NCBI RefSeq assembly: GCF_910592395.1
Contig: NC_088323.1
Span: 7,380,001 to 7,444,000, forward strand
Length of the DNA: 64,000 nucleotides
From: Lineus longissimus
Lineage: Eukaryota; Nemertea; Pilidiophora; Heteronemertea; Lineidae
Reading direction: 5' to 3'
Made by a program: the position numbers and the translations under genes. The notes below the pieces were generated by a model that saw only the letters and a list, made by a program, of their open reading frames with translations, made no database searches and was not told the DNA's origin. Within the stretch, counting starts at the first letter, position 1. Each line of letters begins with the position of its first letter. This document shows positions 33,497 through 45,211 of this stretch, one piece after another.

Positions 33497-33986
33497 ACTA
33501 ATTTTTTTCTTACACATTGTAAATGTGAGGAAACACCTCAAATTTGAAGGAAAGAGGAGCTGGATATCTTCAAATTTTGGATACGTTTCATGAAATTGAT
33601 GAACTTTTCAAACATCATTCCACTTCCAGTTAGACTTTAGATCAGGACTAGTACACTGATCCGATCGACTGACAAACTTTTTTATCCTAGTTGTTTCCAC
33701 GTAAAGCTGGCCATAACATGATAATCATACGCCTTGCCAGAGGCCCAAAACATGTTGACTTATTCTTAAGCTTGTTACCATGGTATCTAATACCTTTGTG
33801 GACTAACACTTTCTATAATTTACTCAGCGCTATGTGCGTATTCCTCCCCTCCGGTGAACGGCTTGACATGGCTTATCTCTTGTTCATTGCTTGCTGGGCT
33901 TCAATCATAATCAGGCCAAAGACACAAAAGCTGTGGTTCCGAGAACGAACCCTCTCAGGAGGACTGGAGGAATGATTTTTTTGATA
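33497..33986. other. No recognisable gene or element
   Basis: The 94-codon plus frame at 33691-33975 has no recognisable domain. Confidence 0.45.
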
Positions 33987-34145
33987 CAGTGTAACCTCCC
34001 TTAGCGGACACCTCTCTATTAAGGACACTTTTATGGTCCCAAATTGGTTGTTTCCATTCAGTTTGACCTCTCTAATCAGGACACCTCTCTATTAAGGACA
34101 GCACTTCTCAGTCCCAAGGGTGTCCTTAACAGAGAGGTTCTACTG
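33987..34145 (+). mobile_element. Family C MITE, copy 3
   Basis: This 159-bp copy runs from CAGTGTAACCTCCCTTAGC to GAGGTTCTACTG and has TA on both sides. It contains GGTTGTTTCCATTCA, CTCTAATCAGGACACC and GTCCCAAGGGTGTCC. Confidence 0.85.
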
Positions 34146-34879
34146 TATATTTATTTTGGAACTTTTTTACAGTCGGATAACAAATTCGTGTATGATCTGA
34201 TAAAATAACCCATATTATTATCCCGTTTGCTAATTTTGAATGCATCGTGTTCCCTGTGAAAGAACTAGGACTGTGTATCTGACGCTATTTAGCCTGTTTT
34301 GGTACGCCTGTTTTACATAGGCATATTACAGGTAATATAGGCCTTTTGTGCAGGCGCCCTTTAACTTGCTCTATAGCGCCTTAACAGTATCTCTGAAAGT
34401 GCTTGTCAGCACCAGTGCTTTGCTTTGACATTATGAGAGCATTTTTTAACGACGGAAATATTCACAACAGTTCGATTCTGCATTTCTTGATTGCTTCCTT
34501 CTTGTTTTCCAACCTCGCTTTGCGTCACACCCTATGGTACATATCACACACAAGACCGCCTGCAAGTGAAGACCTGTTTACGAGGATGATTGGTTATTGT
34601 TGGAAAAATCTCAGCTTTGGTTCGTCTGATCATTGGCACCTTTTTGCAATCAGGAATCAGATTTCTTCAAATATCAAAGTCTGCAGTTTTGTTGGTAAAA
34701 TATGAAGGAACTAAGTTAGTGAGCTTTTAGAGTGTTACATAAAATTTGAGTAGCGCCACCCTTATGCGACTTTTGGCCACTGGTTACGTAACAAAGATGT
34801 TTTTGCACATTATTGGTTTAGAATGTGATATGTTTTATACCAAAGCTCTCAAACTTTGACATATTCTCCAGGATGCCAC
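34146..34879. other. No recognisable gene or element
   Basis: A 100-codon plus frame at 34403-34705 has no recognisable domain. Nothing else is seen. Confidence 0.45.
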
Positions 34880-35306
34880 AAAAATGGTCAAAATGGGTTA
34901 TGTACGGGACACAAATCGAGCTGTAGCAAAAATTTGGCCGATCTTAGCACAATTTTCAGTGCGGGGCCATCAAATATAACCCCTGGGAAAGGTGAAAAGC
35001 TGAAAAGATCATCTCTGCATGCACAAATATCTGAGCAAGACCCCCGTTATGGGTTTTTTTTGAAAAAGCGCCACTGATCTTGAAACACCCCATAGAGGAC
35101 AAAAATGGTCAAAATGGGTTATGTACGGAACACAAATCGAGCTGTAGCAAAAAATTGGCCGATCTTAGCACAATTTTCAGTGCGGGGCCATCAAATATAA
35201 CCCCTGGGAAAGGTGAAAAGCTGAAAAGATCATCTCTGCATGCACAAATATCTGAGCTAGACCCCCGTTACGGGTTTTTCACAGATCTTGAAACACCCCA
35301 TAGAGG
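34880..35306 (+). repeat. Tandem duplication, offset 221 bp
   Basis: AAAAATGGTCAAAATGGGTT at 34880 recurs at 35101, and about 190 bp following it is nearly identical in both units. GATCTTGAAACACCCC closes both units. The first unit has a small insertion (TTTGAAAAAGCGCCACT). The similar peptide frames in both units result from the duplication. Confidence 0.9.
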
Positions 35307-36252
35307 AGTGTACTACAAATATTTTAGTGGAAGATCATTGTTTCATGTTGGATAGTTGTTGACTATTTCTGTTTCCCCTACCCCAAAAAAATTGCAGTAT
35401 TGCAAAAAAAAATTAACGTCCATCAGTCAAAAACATGCAGTTTCATGAAAATGCACAGACTGGTGGTTATAAGACTGCAGTTTGTGAATTCAGTGGACAA
35501 TTCCACTTTAGAAACACCAAGCCAGAATCGCACACCCCAAACATAAAAGTGATCTCATCTTCTATATTACAAAAAAGATCTGCTTAAAAAATTCCGTCAT
35601 CATCAATGAGTGCCCCCTGGTAGGAAATAGACGATTTACTGTTTGTTGATGGTTGTAATCATGGCGTGATACAGAGCTAGAATAAAATGGGGACTAATGA
35701 CAACTAATAAATGCGACCAATACACTAAGGCCGTCTCCGCAGGAGCTACTCGGGACCCACGGAGGCGGCACGCGATCTCTTTGTCAGGCGTCTGGTCATG
35801 GGGCGGTGATGAATCAGTTTGGGATGCCAAGCATGTATCGAGGGGGTCTATTCACGATCGTTGAATGATTGCTTATACTGCTATTTGATGGTTGAATGGC
35901 ATCGCGGACAGCACACGCAAGCTCGTCGTGTTTACCAAATGAAACTTGAATCAACGCAAAAAGCTTTACTCGGATGCCACGCAAAGTTAAGTACCGTTAA
36001 TTTGAATGTGAAGTACGCCAGCGGATTACACGGCTTTCGTCTTCCTGATGAGGCATCATGGAATACCTGTCATGTACGCTTTTAATTCCGCACGGTGAAA
36101 TTAGGGACAATGTTATGGGCTTGTTGCGAGGGGAAAAATACTGTACAGGTTTTAGAATGTCAAACTGTTACTTTTTAAAAATGACCATTCTCTTAGAAAA
36201 TTTGAATGAGCTGGATGTTGACAATCTCTAATTTCCACATAGGCAGTTGTTT
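35307..36252. other. No recognisable gene or element
   Basis: No repeats or domains were recognised. Confidence 0.45.
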
Positions 36253-36621
36253 CCAACTTTGACTCTGTCACTGGGGCAGTGTAAGAATGACCTTTGTTTC
36301 ATTACATTTTCATGTGTTTCACTCAACAGTGCCTTCACCTTTGACCCCTGCCCTCCGGCCAATCAATGACTTTGTTTATTTTAGATGTCAACAAATGGAC
36401 ACGTGGACGGGGAGTCCCGGTTTTTATTAATGACGTCCGTCATCACCTCACATCTTCTGTTGTACTTGTATATAAACATATATTTCCTGTCTGTACATTA
36501 GACTTTGAAAAAGGAATCAAAATATCCGAAACGTAGTCTATTTCACACAACGTTGTAGTGTTGTTTTTTATATCAATCCAACTTTGACTCTGTCACTGGG
36601 GCAGTGTAAGAATGACCTTTG
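36253..36621 (+). mobile_element. Probable truncated Penelope-like insertion with 44-bp direct repeats
   Basis: A perfect 44-bp direct repeat (36253-36296 and 36578-36621, starting CCAACTTTGACTCTGTC) brackets 281 bp. The insert's 3' part has GACTTTGAAAAAGG, ATCCGAAACGTAGTC, then GTTGTTTTTTATATCAA. This resembles the GAAGAAGG...CCGAAACG ends of Penelope-like elements, where hammerhead-type motifs sit. A long variable target duplication and a 5' truncation are also typical of that class. There is no coding remnant, so the class call rests on the 3' end only. Confidence 0.5.
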
Positions 36622-39600
36622 CATGTGTTTCATGTGTCGGACAATACATATTGCCACAAAAAGTGATAACTAACAGTAGTGTAAACTCCAGATGTATTTC
36701 ATTGCCTTAGCTGCGAAAAAAGCATAAGGTCAGTTTCAATTAGCTTTTTGACTACAAATCTTGAGAGATGCAGACGGAACCATTTCTTGACTTTGACTCC
36801 GCGGTAGAATACTTTTAATTGGTGTAAGGCCTAATTTGAAAATTGCATGATTGGGAGGGGATACTTTGCGTCGGCGGTAGGGAGGTGACTATGATAGGAG
36901 TTGGAGAACACTGATCGATAGGGATGCGATGGAGAGCTTGTTACAGGGACTGCAACTCCAAAGGGCCTGGCTTGTGTTTCAAGATGGCTGTAGACTTTGG
37001 CTGGGGGGGGAGGGCACGCCTACCAGCCAACACCTCAGCCTCAGAGTCACAACGGACCTAATGCCAGGAGCACGCACTCTCTGAATAGCCGATTGTCATC
37101 GGCACATTCCGGCGAGTTTTCGTAAAATTGACGAGCCATTAGGACTAAAAGCCTGACAATACCACGTCTATTAGATCAGACAACACCTCAGTTAGACGCT
37201 AATTGATGGTGACTGGCGTAATATCGCTGTCAGCTGGAGAGAAATGCGCAGGATGTCGATGATTTGTGTGAAATGGAATCATAAATTGCTTGTTCGCCTT
37301 TTCACTCGAGTGAAATGTCGAGTTCATTTTTAAAAACAGCTAGTCAAACGGAAATATGTGTACAGTGAAGCAGTTCCTGCAAATGAGCAATTGCTGTTAT
37401 GTGGGACGAAAGGATCTTCTTTCAGTGGGTTTAACTGGTAATAGCTGGGTGGCAACGACCAACTATTATGATCACCGCAAACAAGCGATTATCATGAGAT
37501 CCAAATCGCAGGTGACAGCGATTTAAGTCACTTGTTTGTGGGGGGCTTTAACCTGGAAGAGTTTGCATGAATTCATTTCTTTAGCTTTATTGCATTTGCA
37601 GATGACGAAAATTTACAGGCTGCAAAAAGTTGCATTTGAGATTATAATGAATATGTGGATTTTTAAAATGCTAACAAAATGCTCACAAAATGCAAACAAA
37701 ATGCTAGAGTTTCAGCCAGGATTTTAAAAAGGCAGGGCAACTTCGGACTCAAAAAAGGCAGGAGGAATATTCAGCCAAAAAAGGGTATTTTCATCGCGAC
37801 AATTTCTGCTTTTAATTGAAAAATCAACAATTTTTATAGTTTTATGGTAAGAGATTTTATTGAGCCAATTGTGCTTTTTAAAACACATTTATTTCAGACC
37901 AAATGTACTAATCATGAACACTTTAAAAAAAAATTAAAAATTTTTGAAAAGGGTAGGGCGTTTTCTTTTTGAAAAAAGGGTTACAGGGTGCCCCCTGCTA
38001 TTCTGCTTTAGCTGAAGCACTAAATGCCAAACAATTGGGATTGTATCATTCACATGAGAATTCTGCAGAATATTGATTCTTGACTAATAACTACAGAGAA
38101 AAATATAAACCCATTGTTAGCAGGGTTATTGTTTTAAGGTCGACCTTATGGGCCCCAACGGCTGTTCCAGCTTGCCTGTGTCTATACCAGAAGTCAGTGA
38201 GAGTTTACCAATGGTGTCTGGTCTGGTCGAGAGATTTATAGGTTTTGAAACAGATTAGTATACAATCATGACATGTTTTTAAAGAAATATAATCTGCTCT
38301 CAGGATTTTTGCCAGGATTCTTTCATTTTAAGGGTACATTTTGGGCTGGTGGGTGGGGGCAAAAAAAGATTGCATTTAAAAGATTTTTTGAATATGTTTT
38401 ATTTTTCATTCAATTTTCAGTCCTTGAATTTATACAAGCTCGTGCATGTGAGAAATATTTGTCCTCCCAAGTCTGGATGAGCATGTTTTGCATTTCAATA
38501 CAGGCCAATAAGTCTAATTGGCTGGAGAACACAATGAGCCCAAAACAAGGCCGAGACTTTTTACAGTCAAGCCTATTGTGAAATAATTGAGGGGCGTGCA
38601 TGGTTTAGGTTTTGATCAGACACGCCCAGATCAAGCGGCCCCCCTCATGACTCACCTTGTCAATACAATTACACATTGTAATTCCTTGAGGTGTAGGCCT
38701 ATATTTCATGACAGATATCATTATCAAACAATCTCTAGAACATAAAATAAGTAAATAAATAGTCTAGATAGTATGGGCCTATGGACATACATTGGCCTTG
38801 TTTAAAAAACTTGTTGCAAACATCCGATAACGCCATGTATTGGCCTAGGCTATACTATAGGCCTATTCATCATGATCAATAGGACCTCACAGACATGCCC
38901 AAATTAGGAAGGTTAAGAGTCTGTAGATTATAGCTGCACTGCTCTTCATTACTGTAACCACACTGAACAACTTATAACCAAATTTCACGATTATGATAAA
39001 TCAGGACTTGAATGAAATTCCAGTTTGCGCACAAATTTAGGCCCTTCTCGATGTTACTGTGAGAAGAATATTTTGTTTTTTGCAAGTCACAAACTAAACA
39101 TCAAACGTAGGGGTGTCTTTTGATATCTTTTCATCTATAACAAGTATGCAATATCCATCTTCATTTTATTCTGAAAAGCGATATGGATTAATTACTATCC
39201 ACAGATCCACACTACCCACATAAATCTGACAGACAATTAATTATGAACCAGGACATCTTATTTTCAAGGATGGCCTTGCAAAAATAATGCATACCAAACA
39301 TGCTGGCGAGAATAATCAAAACTTAAACACGCTCCGATTACAAAATCACTGATTTACACCAGAGGCATGTTACAGTAGTCTTCTAATAGACAGGTTAAGA
39401 TGAGTTTTTGCAACTACTACAAACCATATTCTGACGCAATGAGGTTATAAAATTTTAATTTGTATGATTTCTAACAATCTGTGCCCCGTCACAGCAATTT
39501 CAAATTCAATGGAATTTCGACTGAATTTTTTAAAAGAATTCATGAAAACAACATATTTGTGTGGTTTTTAACAAAAACATTTTAAGAGTGAGTCTTCTGT

Positions 39601-39754
39601 ACTTTAGGTTGAACCAAGTACATATTTAGAGAACAATGAACAGTTTAAATGAATTGTGAGCTAATTTGATTACAAAAAAGCATCCTTTATTCAAAATTAG
39701 AACTAGTTGCAAGTCTATCTAAACCAATAGCTAGATACATTCTTCTCTAAGATA
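36622..39754. other. No gene; unassigned DNA
   Basis: 37450-37545 shares GCAAACAAGCGATT and TCGCAGGTGACAGCG words with the repeat at the window start. 37700-38010 has AAAAAGG-rich sequence with AGGGCAACTT and GGGTTACAGGGTGCC. The 102-codon plus frame at 38273-38581 has no domain. Nothing is recognised from 38600 to 39750. Confidence 0.4.
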
Positions 39755-39912
39755 CAGTGGCACCTCCAATAGCAGACACCCCTCTATAAGGACACTCGTT
39801 TTGGTCGAAAATTGGTTGTTTCCATTCAATTTGACTTCTCTGATCATGACAACTCTCTATTGAGGAAGCACTTGTCAGTCCCGAGGGTGTCTTTAATAGA
39901 GAGGTTCTACAG
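39755..39912 (+). mobile_element. Family C MITE, copy 4
   Basis: It runs from CAGTGGCACCTCCAATAGC to GAGAGGTTCTACAG with TA on both sides. It contains GGTTGTTTCCATTCAATTTGA and GTCCCGAGGGTGTC. It is more diverged than copy 3. Confidence 0.85.
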
Positions 39913-40455
39913 TATATACTTGAACCGATACGTACTCCAAATGGATTCTTCCCATATCCACGTACCTCAGTCACACGATGCAGGACTGTGTCAAATTTGC
40001 AAGAATTCCAAGCGTAAAATTAGGCATCACCAACTGGCAAGGCAATGACATTTTCACACTGACAACAATTGTGACCCATCAAAGCAAAACCAGGGGTATG
40101 TCGCACAGAAGATGAGCCTAAACGACACCAGGAGATAATGGAAGAAATTGATGTGCTCATATTTTACAAAAGGCAGACAACACAGAAATGAACAAACAGT
40201 CCGTCTCAACCTGCCAAGCTCAGGGCGACATTCGCCTGCTTTTGCTGGAACGGTCACAATTAAGGAAGTGAAACACAAACACATGTTACAAGCTTTGATA
40301 TCATTGTACTGATTTATTGGTGTCAGTAGGCCAGATTTGGTAACCAAAACTGTTCATGGTTGATATTTTAGCAAATTTCCAAACTGGACATCTAGGTCAG
40401 TATTGCCACTGGGTTAGCGATCATCATACACCTGATTGGTTTGGTGTGGACACAT
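39913..40455. other. No recognisable gene or element
   Basis: Overlapping short frames are present without domains. Confidence 0.45.
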
Positions 40456-40655
40456 TGTCACTATCATCATCATCATCACTGTTACTGATGCTGTAACCCT
40501 AGTGGATTATTGTCACAGATATGGAGTCCACCACAGACTGTCAAATTGTGTAGTCATCTTTTACTTGCCCTGGCGTGACACACTCAGGGAGAGACCACGG
40601 CTTAACCGACACCCCCTTGAACCCGGGCCCTTGAATATTCATGCGTTGACAACGT
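40456..40655 (-). mobile_element. tRNA-derived SINE, 3' part only
   Basis: On the minus strand it shares the SINE body words CCTGAGTGTGTCACGCC, GGCAAG and the ATGATGATG-rich tail with the 11536 and 33182 copies. The tRNA-like head is missing. A SINE-derived hairpin follows at 40672. Confidence 0.7.
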
Positions 40656-40671
40656 TTGAATAGTACTAATA

Positions 40672-40738
40672 GATACAGTCTGGCTCTTCACAACAGTTAA
40701 TGACAGTTGTTGACAGTTGTAAAGAGCCAGACTGTATC
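40672..40738. repeat. 67-bp hairpin built from SINE sequence
   Basis: GATACAGTCTGGCTCTTCAC pairs with GTAAAGAGCCAGACTGTATC; the 23-bp arms (including CAAC/GTTG) have one mismatch and the loop is about 21 bp. CTGGCTCTTCACAAC is also a word of the SINE body at 33182. An inverted duplication within the SINE is therefore likely. Confidence 0.75.
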
Positions 40739-40915
40739 TTTTAGTTTCATGAGTGAAAGCCACATCTGTTCACCAGACAGGAAATGGCCTTTTTCAGGAA
40801 TTTGCCGAAAATCATTGTTAGTGTATTGTAAGGTTTTCCTCAAATTTAGTGCGATTTAAAAAAAGGATGGTCAGTGGTTTCGGGGTCCATCGGTTGACTC
40901 GGGAGATTGCAATTA

Positions 40916-41165
40916 CAGTGGAACCTCCCTTTGTGGACACCTCTCTATTAAGAACGACCTCTCTATTAAGGACAATCTCTCTATTAAGGACAACCTCTCT
41001 TTTAAGGACAACCTCTCTTTTAAGGACAACCTCTCTATTAAGGACTCTACATTTGATCACAAATTGGTTGTTCACATTCAATTTGACCTCTCTAATCAGG
41101 ACACCTCTCTATTAAGGACAGCACTTTTCAGTCCCGAGGGTGTCCTCAATAGAGAGGTTCTACTG
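40916..41165 (+). mobile_element. Family C MITE with an expanded terminal array, copy 5
   Basis: This 250-bp copy is flanked by TA. It starts CAGTGGAACCTCCCTTTGTGG and ends GAGGTTCTACTG. Near the left end, the 21-bp unit CCTCTCTATTAAGGACAA is repeated five to six times (40938-41045), where other copies have one or two. The extra length comes from this expansion. Confidence 0.9.
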
Positions 41166-41872
41166 TATTCGTTCATCGGCTACCAACACAGGGCATTTTT
41201 TTACTGGGACGTCAGGACAGGGGTACCCCTTTTTGCCTCTCATCGACTCATGATCATTCATTGCTGGTACGAGCAGCCTTTACATGTAACATGATGACAG
41301 AAGAGCGAAGATTTGATGTTCACAAAAAACTGACTTGAATTAGGGGACTTGGGTTTCAGTGCATGAGCCACTATACGATGATTGACGCACGTATGCACGA
41401 ACGTCACAAATCAAAACGTCTCTACTAATTTAAAAAACCGTGCATGTGTCATGTGATCATGTTCTGATTTTGCGCCATTTCACCGACTTTACATTATTAC
41501 AACAAAAGGACCCACTCTCCCAAACAATGCGACTAGAAAACGAACTTACCTCAACTTTCCTTTTATATTCTGCACAGATGATAATAATCCAAAGCACTGA
41601 AAGAGTTTATAGATCACTTAAACAGTTCGCTTGTACTACCATGCCACATCTACACATGTACACACACGCCGTAGTGTTATCAACGAAGTAAATAGCCAGG
41701 CGGTGGGCATCAATGACGCGTGGGGGTATCGTGGTGGTGATCTCATTGTGCTCGGGTAATTGACCTGATAATAGACCCTGTGGCGGGCCGTGCGTGCTCG
41801 GCTCCTCCCCATTTAAATAGGGCAAGTAGCCCATGATGACATTTGTGTTTAAACAGGGAGGTGTACCCTGCT
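41166..41872. other. No recognisable gene or element
   Basis: CACTGAAAGAGTTTA at 41597 resembles the end of the 15247 MITE, but no partner end was seen. No supported gene. Confidence 0.45.
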
Positions 41873-42112
41873 TTAAAGTCTGCTTTGCTAGTTCAAAAAT
41901 TTAAAATCTATCTGAAAATTTGTTATCGTGTAAAAAAATATGCACGGAATATAAATTTCAACAATGCCGTTGTGCCGAGACAGATATACAAAATAATGCT
42001 ATTGATACCAAGTTTCAGCGAAATTGCATGCATCATAACTGCACATTTTATAATTTTCCTTAGCCACCAGTAAATACATTGTACAATAAACACGAAGGGT
42101 GCACCCTTTTAA
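41873..42112 (+). mobile_element. Family B MITE, copy 4
   Basis: This 240-bp copy has TTAA at both edges. It contains TTTCAACAATGCCGTTG, ACAGATATACAAA, ACCAAGTTTCAGC and GCATGCATCATAACTGC. The terminal repeats are more diverged than in the other copies. Confidence 0.75.
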
Positions 42113-42261
42113 AGTGATCTTATCCGGGCGGAAATTGTTCCTAAACGTGGCATTTTCGAATCCTGCCTCAGCATCTTCCTGATCACAGGGAATCGATGTG
42201 CCTTTCAGCCTCATTCGATATCAGGCATTTTGTAGTGTTATTCATAGAATGCGTCTCGAAA

Positions 42262-42291
42262 GCCCCCCCCCTCCCCCTCCCCCTCCCCCTT
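42262..42291. repeat. C-rich simple repeat (CCCCCT)n
   Basis: A short pyrimidine tract, CCCCCCCCCTCCCCCTCCCC, continues to 42291. Confidence 0.9.
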
Positions 42292-42457
42292 CAAATATTC
42301 CTGTCATATTTGTGGGCTGTGAAAATGTACCAAACAAACTTCCTGCTCCTTCAACAATCTGACCTCGCTGAGAATGGAAAGACATAACAATCCATCCTTA
42401 TCATTGCTGCGTTGTACGCAAAGAGGTCCGTGGTGTTTGATTATAATAATTTCAATT

Positions 42458-42730
42458 TGTTTCAAATTGGTCTTTTGAGGACAAAGTCGCAACCAAAATG
42501 CCGGGATAAGTTCACTTTAATATTGAACTCTTTCCGGCCTCTGGGCATCCTGAGGAAGTCAGGGGTTACAGTTCCCCTAATTCAAACATCTGTGTTTCAA
42601 ATTGGTCTTTTGAGGACAAAGTCGCAACCAAAATGCCGGGATAAGTTCACTTTAATATTTAACTCTTTCCGGCCTCTGGGCATCCTGAGGAAGTCAGGGG
42701 TTACAGTTCCCCTAATTCAAACATCTGTGT
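42458..42730 (+). repeat. Tandem duplication, 2 x 135 bp
   Basis: The unit starting TGTTTCAAATTGGTC repeats at 42458 and 42593. It is almost base-for-base identical, with one difference noted (ATTGAACTC versus ATTTAACTC). A 116-codon frame reads through both copies because 135 is divisible by three. The near-identity suggests a recent event. Confidence 0.95.
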
Positions 42731-42758
42731 GCGGGGCCGGAGAAGCGAACACTAACCC

Positions 42759-42980
42759 TTAAAGGGAGACTATGGGCAGAAGTAGAGGGGTTAATTTGGC
42801 CATCTTCAAGTGACTAGTATACACAGTAAGGGCCCTTGGTCAAGTCAGACTTAGCACTAAATATATCCCTCGTACAAGCGTGAATCATTTCGACCTACTG
42901 TGAGATGTGAGAGACCCCTATTGGCGGCTTTGTGTAACTTTATCTTACCTGCCTAGCTGCTGCCTATATTGTCCCTTTAA
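42759..42980 (-). mobile_element. Family A MITE, copy 3
   Basis: This intact 222-bp copy has TTAA at both edges (42759-42762 and 42977-42980). Its ends are TTAAAGGGAGACTATGGGC and CCTATATTGTCCCTTTAA. The interior matches copy 1 closely (GCCATCTTCAAGTGACTA, GAGAGACCCCTATTGG). Confidence 0.9.
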
Positions 42981-43168
42981 TGTTCCTCCTGACTTGTTCA
43001 AAATCACGTTTAGATTAATTTAGTGGAATTGTTAAGTCTAACGTGAAAATGTTTAGTGGGATTAACTGAGAGAGATAACGTTTTTTAGGACGCTTCACAT
43101 CCCCAATGTAAATTCTGTTCTTTTGAAAAAGCGCGCCCCAGTTGTGACGATGTCTTCAAAACTGGTTC

Positions 43169-43269
43169 TTAATCCCATTCATCCCAAATGGGGCATACAT
43201 AACCAGTCAAGCAAGGATCCCTATACGGCAAGGTGTCGCCAGACGAGCCATACATCACGAAGGGGTTAA
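43169..43269. mobile_element. Small TTAA-flanked MITE
   Basis: The 101-bp element starts TTAATCCCATTCATCCC and ends ATCACGAAGGGGTTAA. The ends are imperfectly inverted and both include TTAA. Confidence 0.6.
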
Positions 43270-44496
43270 TGAAAGCGACACAAGTAAATCATCCAAGTAA
43301 ATCCTCTAAGTCTCCTGCATAGTCACATGACCCGTGATCGCCGCTTTCTTAATGACCCCGTCGGGATTATCCGTTTCGTTCCTCGCCGTTGAAGTGACCA
43401 ATCAACGTGCTGGATGCGCCGAGGGATTAGCATAGCGCCATCAGTATGGCGGGGACGAGTTTTATTATGAGTTAATTCGGTGTCAGAATCGAGCCCTGTC
43501 ATCTTTCATGATGTATCATCACATTGAGAATAGGCAAATAATCACCAACTATTCAGCAGGCGGAGAATATTCAACATGATACCGGCGGATTAATTTCACC
43601 ACTCAATACCCTTGGCAGGCCTCCTGTCTCAGCGACGAAAGACGAGTTGTATGTGATTGTGTCACAGTCTCTCAGGATTGGGCTGCAGTCCATACCAGCT
43701 GGCAGTGCCTAAACTCCCTGGGTAGTCCATTGCGTCATGCTAATTGGGTCTCCTTATGGTGAGGAACGAGGCCGGTCCACTGCGTTCGGAGTGTAGCGGT
43801 GCCTTGCATAACTCTAACAATGTTGCATCCTGAGAGTGTTAATGTTCGTTTCTCCGGCCTTACACACAAACCCCTGACGCTTTCCTGCTATTGGCTGAGG
43901 CGCACATGACCTTTAAGTCGGCGTCCGAGATTTAACTGTCAACCTCGGTTCTACACTACATGTAATTAATTGTTTGTGTGCATGGAAATGGCACTCAGAA
44001 ATCCGAGAATCAAGGTAGTGATTAAGACAGCGTTTTTTCCGTCGTCAGGATTATGTCGGGATAAAAATGCCAGTTTCAACGTTGATGAAATTCCCAGAAA
44101 CAAATGCTTGTGACGCTTTGGTTGGGGAACTTCAGTCAATGAGAGGTAACTCCTGATTTCCTCGGGATGATCAAGTTGAGACACTTTTTCAATATCTCTA
44201 TTACTCTCCTTCGTCCAGAGCTTCAGGGCCTTGCACTGTGCTCTTATGACGTCGGAGCTTTACGCAGTAACGTTTGCCAGGGGAGAAGCATACGATTGAC
44301 CCTGGTATTCGAGGATCACTCTCCTGGTGTCTTCCACCAATAAAACCTCTCTGTTCAGCGCTGTCTGGACCAGGAATTTTCATTCTAACCGTAGCTAGGA
44401 ACAAATCCGATGAAGAAGAGGAAGAAGAATCTGGAGGTAGGACTGTACCGGTTGAGATGAAGTCTCAGATGAAGAAAATTCGCCCCTTGTGGTCCG
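43270..44496. other. No recognisable gene or element
   Basis: The plus frame 44274-44555 contains an acidic run (DEEEEEE) but no domain. Its minus-strand counterpart at 44201-44404 is also open. I do not support either as a gene. Confidence 0.45.
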
Positions 44497-44620
44497 TATC
44501 AAAACTTACGGGCGATAACAAAGCACACGGTGTAGGCAAGCAAATCCCCCGGTAAAATGGTGGAGATAGCAAACACATCGACTCCTCCGTTTGCTTCGTT
44601 ATCGCCCGTAGGTTTTGATA
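44497..44620. mobile_element. Inverted repeat element, 23-bp arms
   Basis: TATCAAAACTTACGGGCGATA (44497) and TATCGCCCGTAGGTTTTGATA (to 44620) are inverted with one mismatch. About 78 bp lies between the arms. Outside the arms, similarity is weak. A small MITE or its remnant is likely. Confidence 0.6.
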
Positions 44621-44933
44621 TTGATCATATGGTGTGTTATTAGCGCTGGCCACACGACGAGATCGTATATCGGATGGAAGTGTAGCCTGTCTCATCTTTC
44701 ATGGATATTGAGCATCATCATCAGTCACCCGCAACCATACACCACTACCCTCATCGATCAACACCGAAACGTCCAGTAAAACCGAAACTCCCAACATTAG
44801 TCAAAACAAGGTCAATGTGTGTCGATCCCTTGGTACTGGAGGCAAAAATAAAATATCTCTCATTGGGGACGGACGTAGCTCTAATGATCTTCTGCCCATG
44901 TGCAGCCCGCTGCATCAGGATACATAACCTATA

Positions 44934-45149
44934 TTAAAGGCCTTCGACGTTCGTTAAAATCTTAAATTTGTAATTGAATTTGAAGGTTTCCGTGAATACG
45001 CCATAGATATAAATTTTAGCATTACCGTTGTGTAGACAGATATACAAATACTATAAATACCAAGTTTCAGCACATTTGCATGCATTATAACCATAAATAT
45101 ATCTAATTGCACTACGGCATTGTGTATAACTGCATTTCTATTATCCTGT
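44934..45149 (+). mobile_element. Family B MITE, 3' truncated, copy 5
   Basis: It begins TTAAAGGCCTTCGACGTTCG. It follows the family through ACCAAGTTTCAGC, GCACTACGGCATTGTG and TGCATTTCTATTATCCTG, then stops before the right terminus. Confidence 0.85.
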
Positions 45150-45211
45150 ACGAGCTTGCTTATTTCAGCAACGCCTGGTATGTGACAGTGTCCTGTTTAT
45201 TGCATTTTATT

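Noticed and set aside
36508-36540. Active hammerhead ribozyme in the Penelope-like end
   Set aside because: The expected CTGANGA core is replaced by TTTGAAAAA and stem II is weak. At best it is a decayed motif.
44201-44555. Opposing ORFs with an acidic run DEEEEEE
   Set aside because: Both strands are open over the same interval and a TIR-like inverted repeat (44497-44620) overlaps the end. This fits chance and repeat origin.
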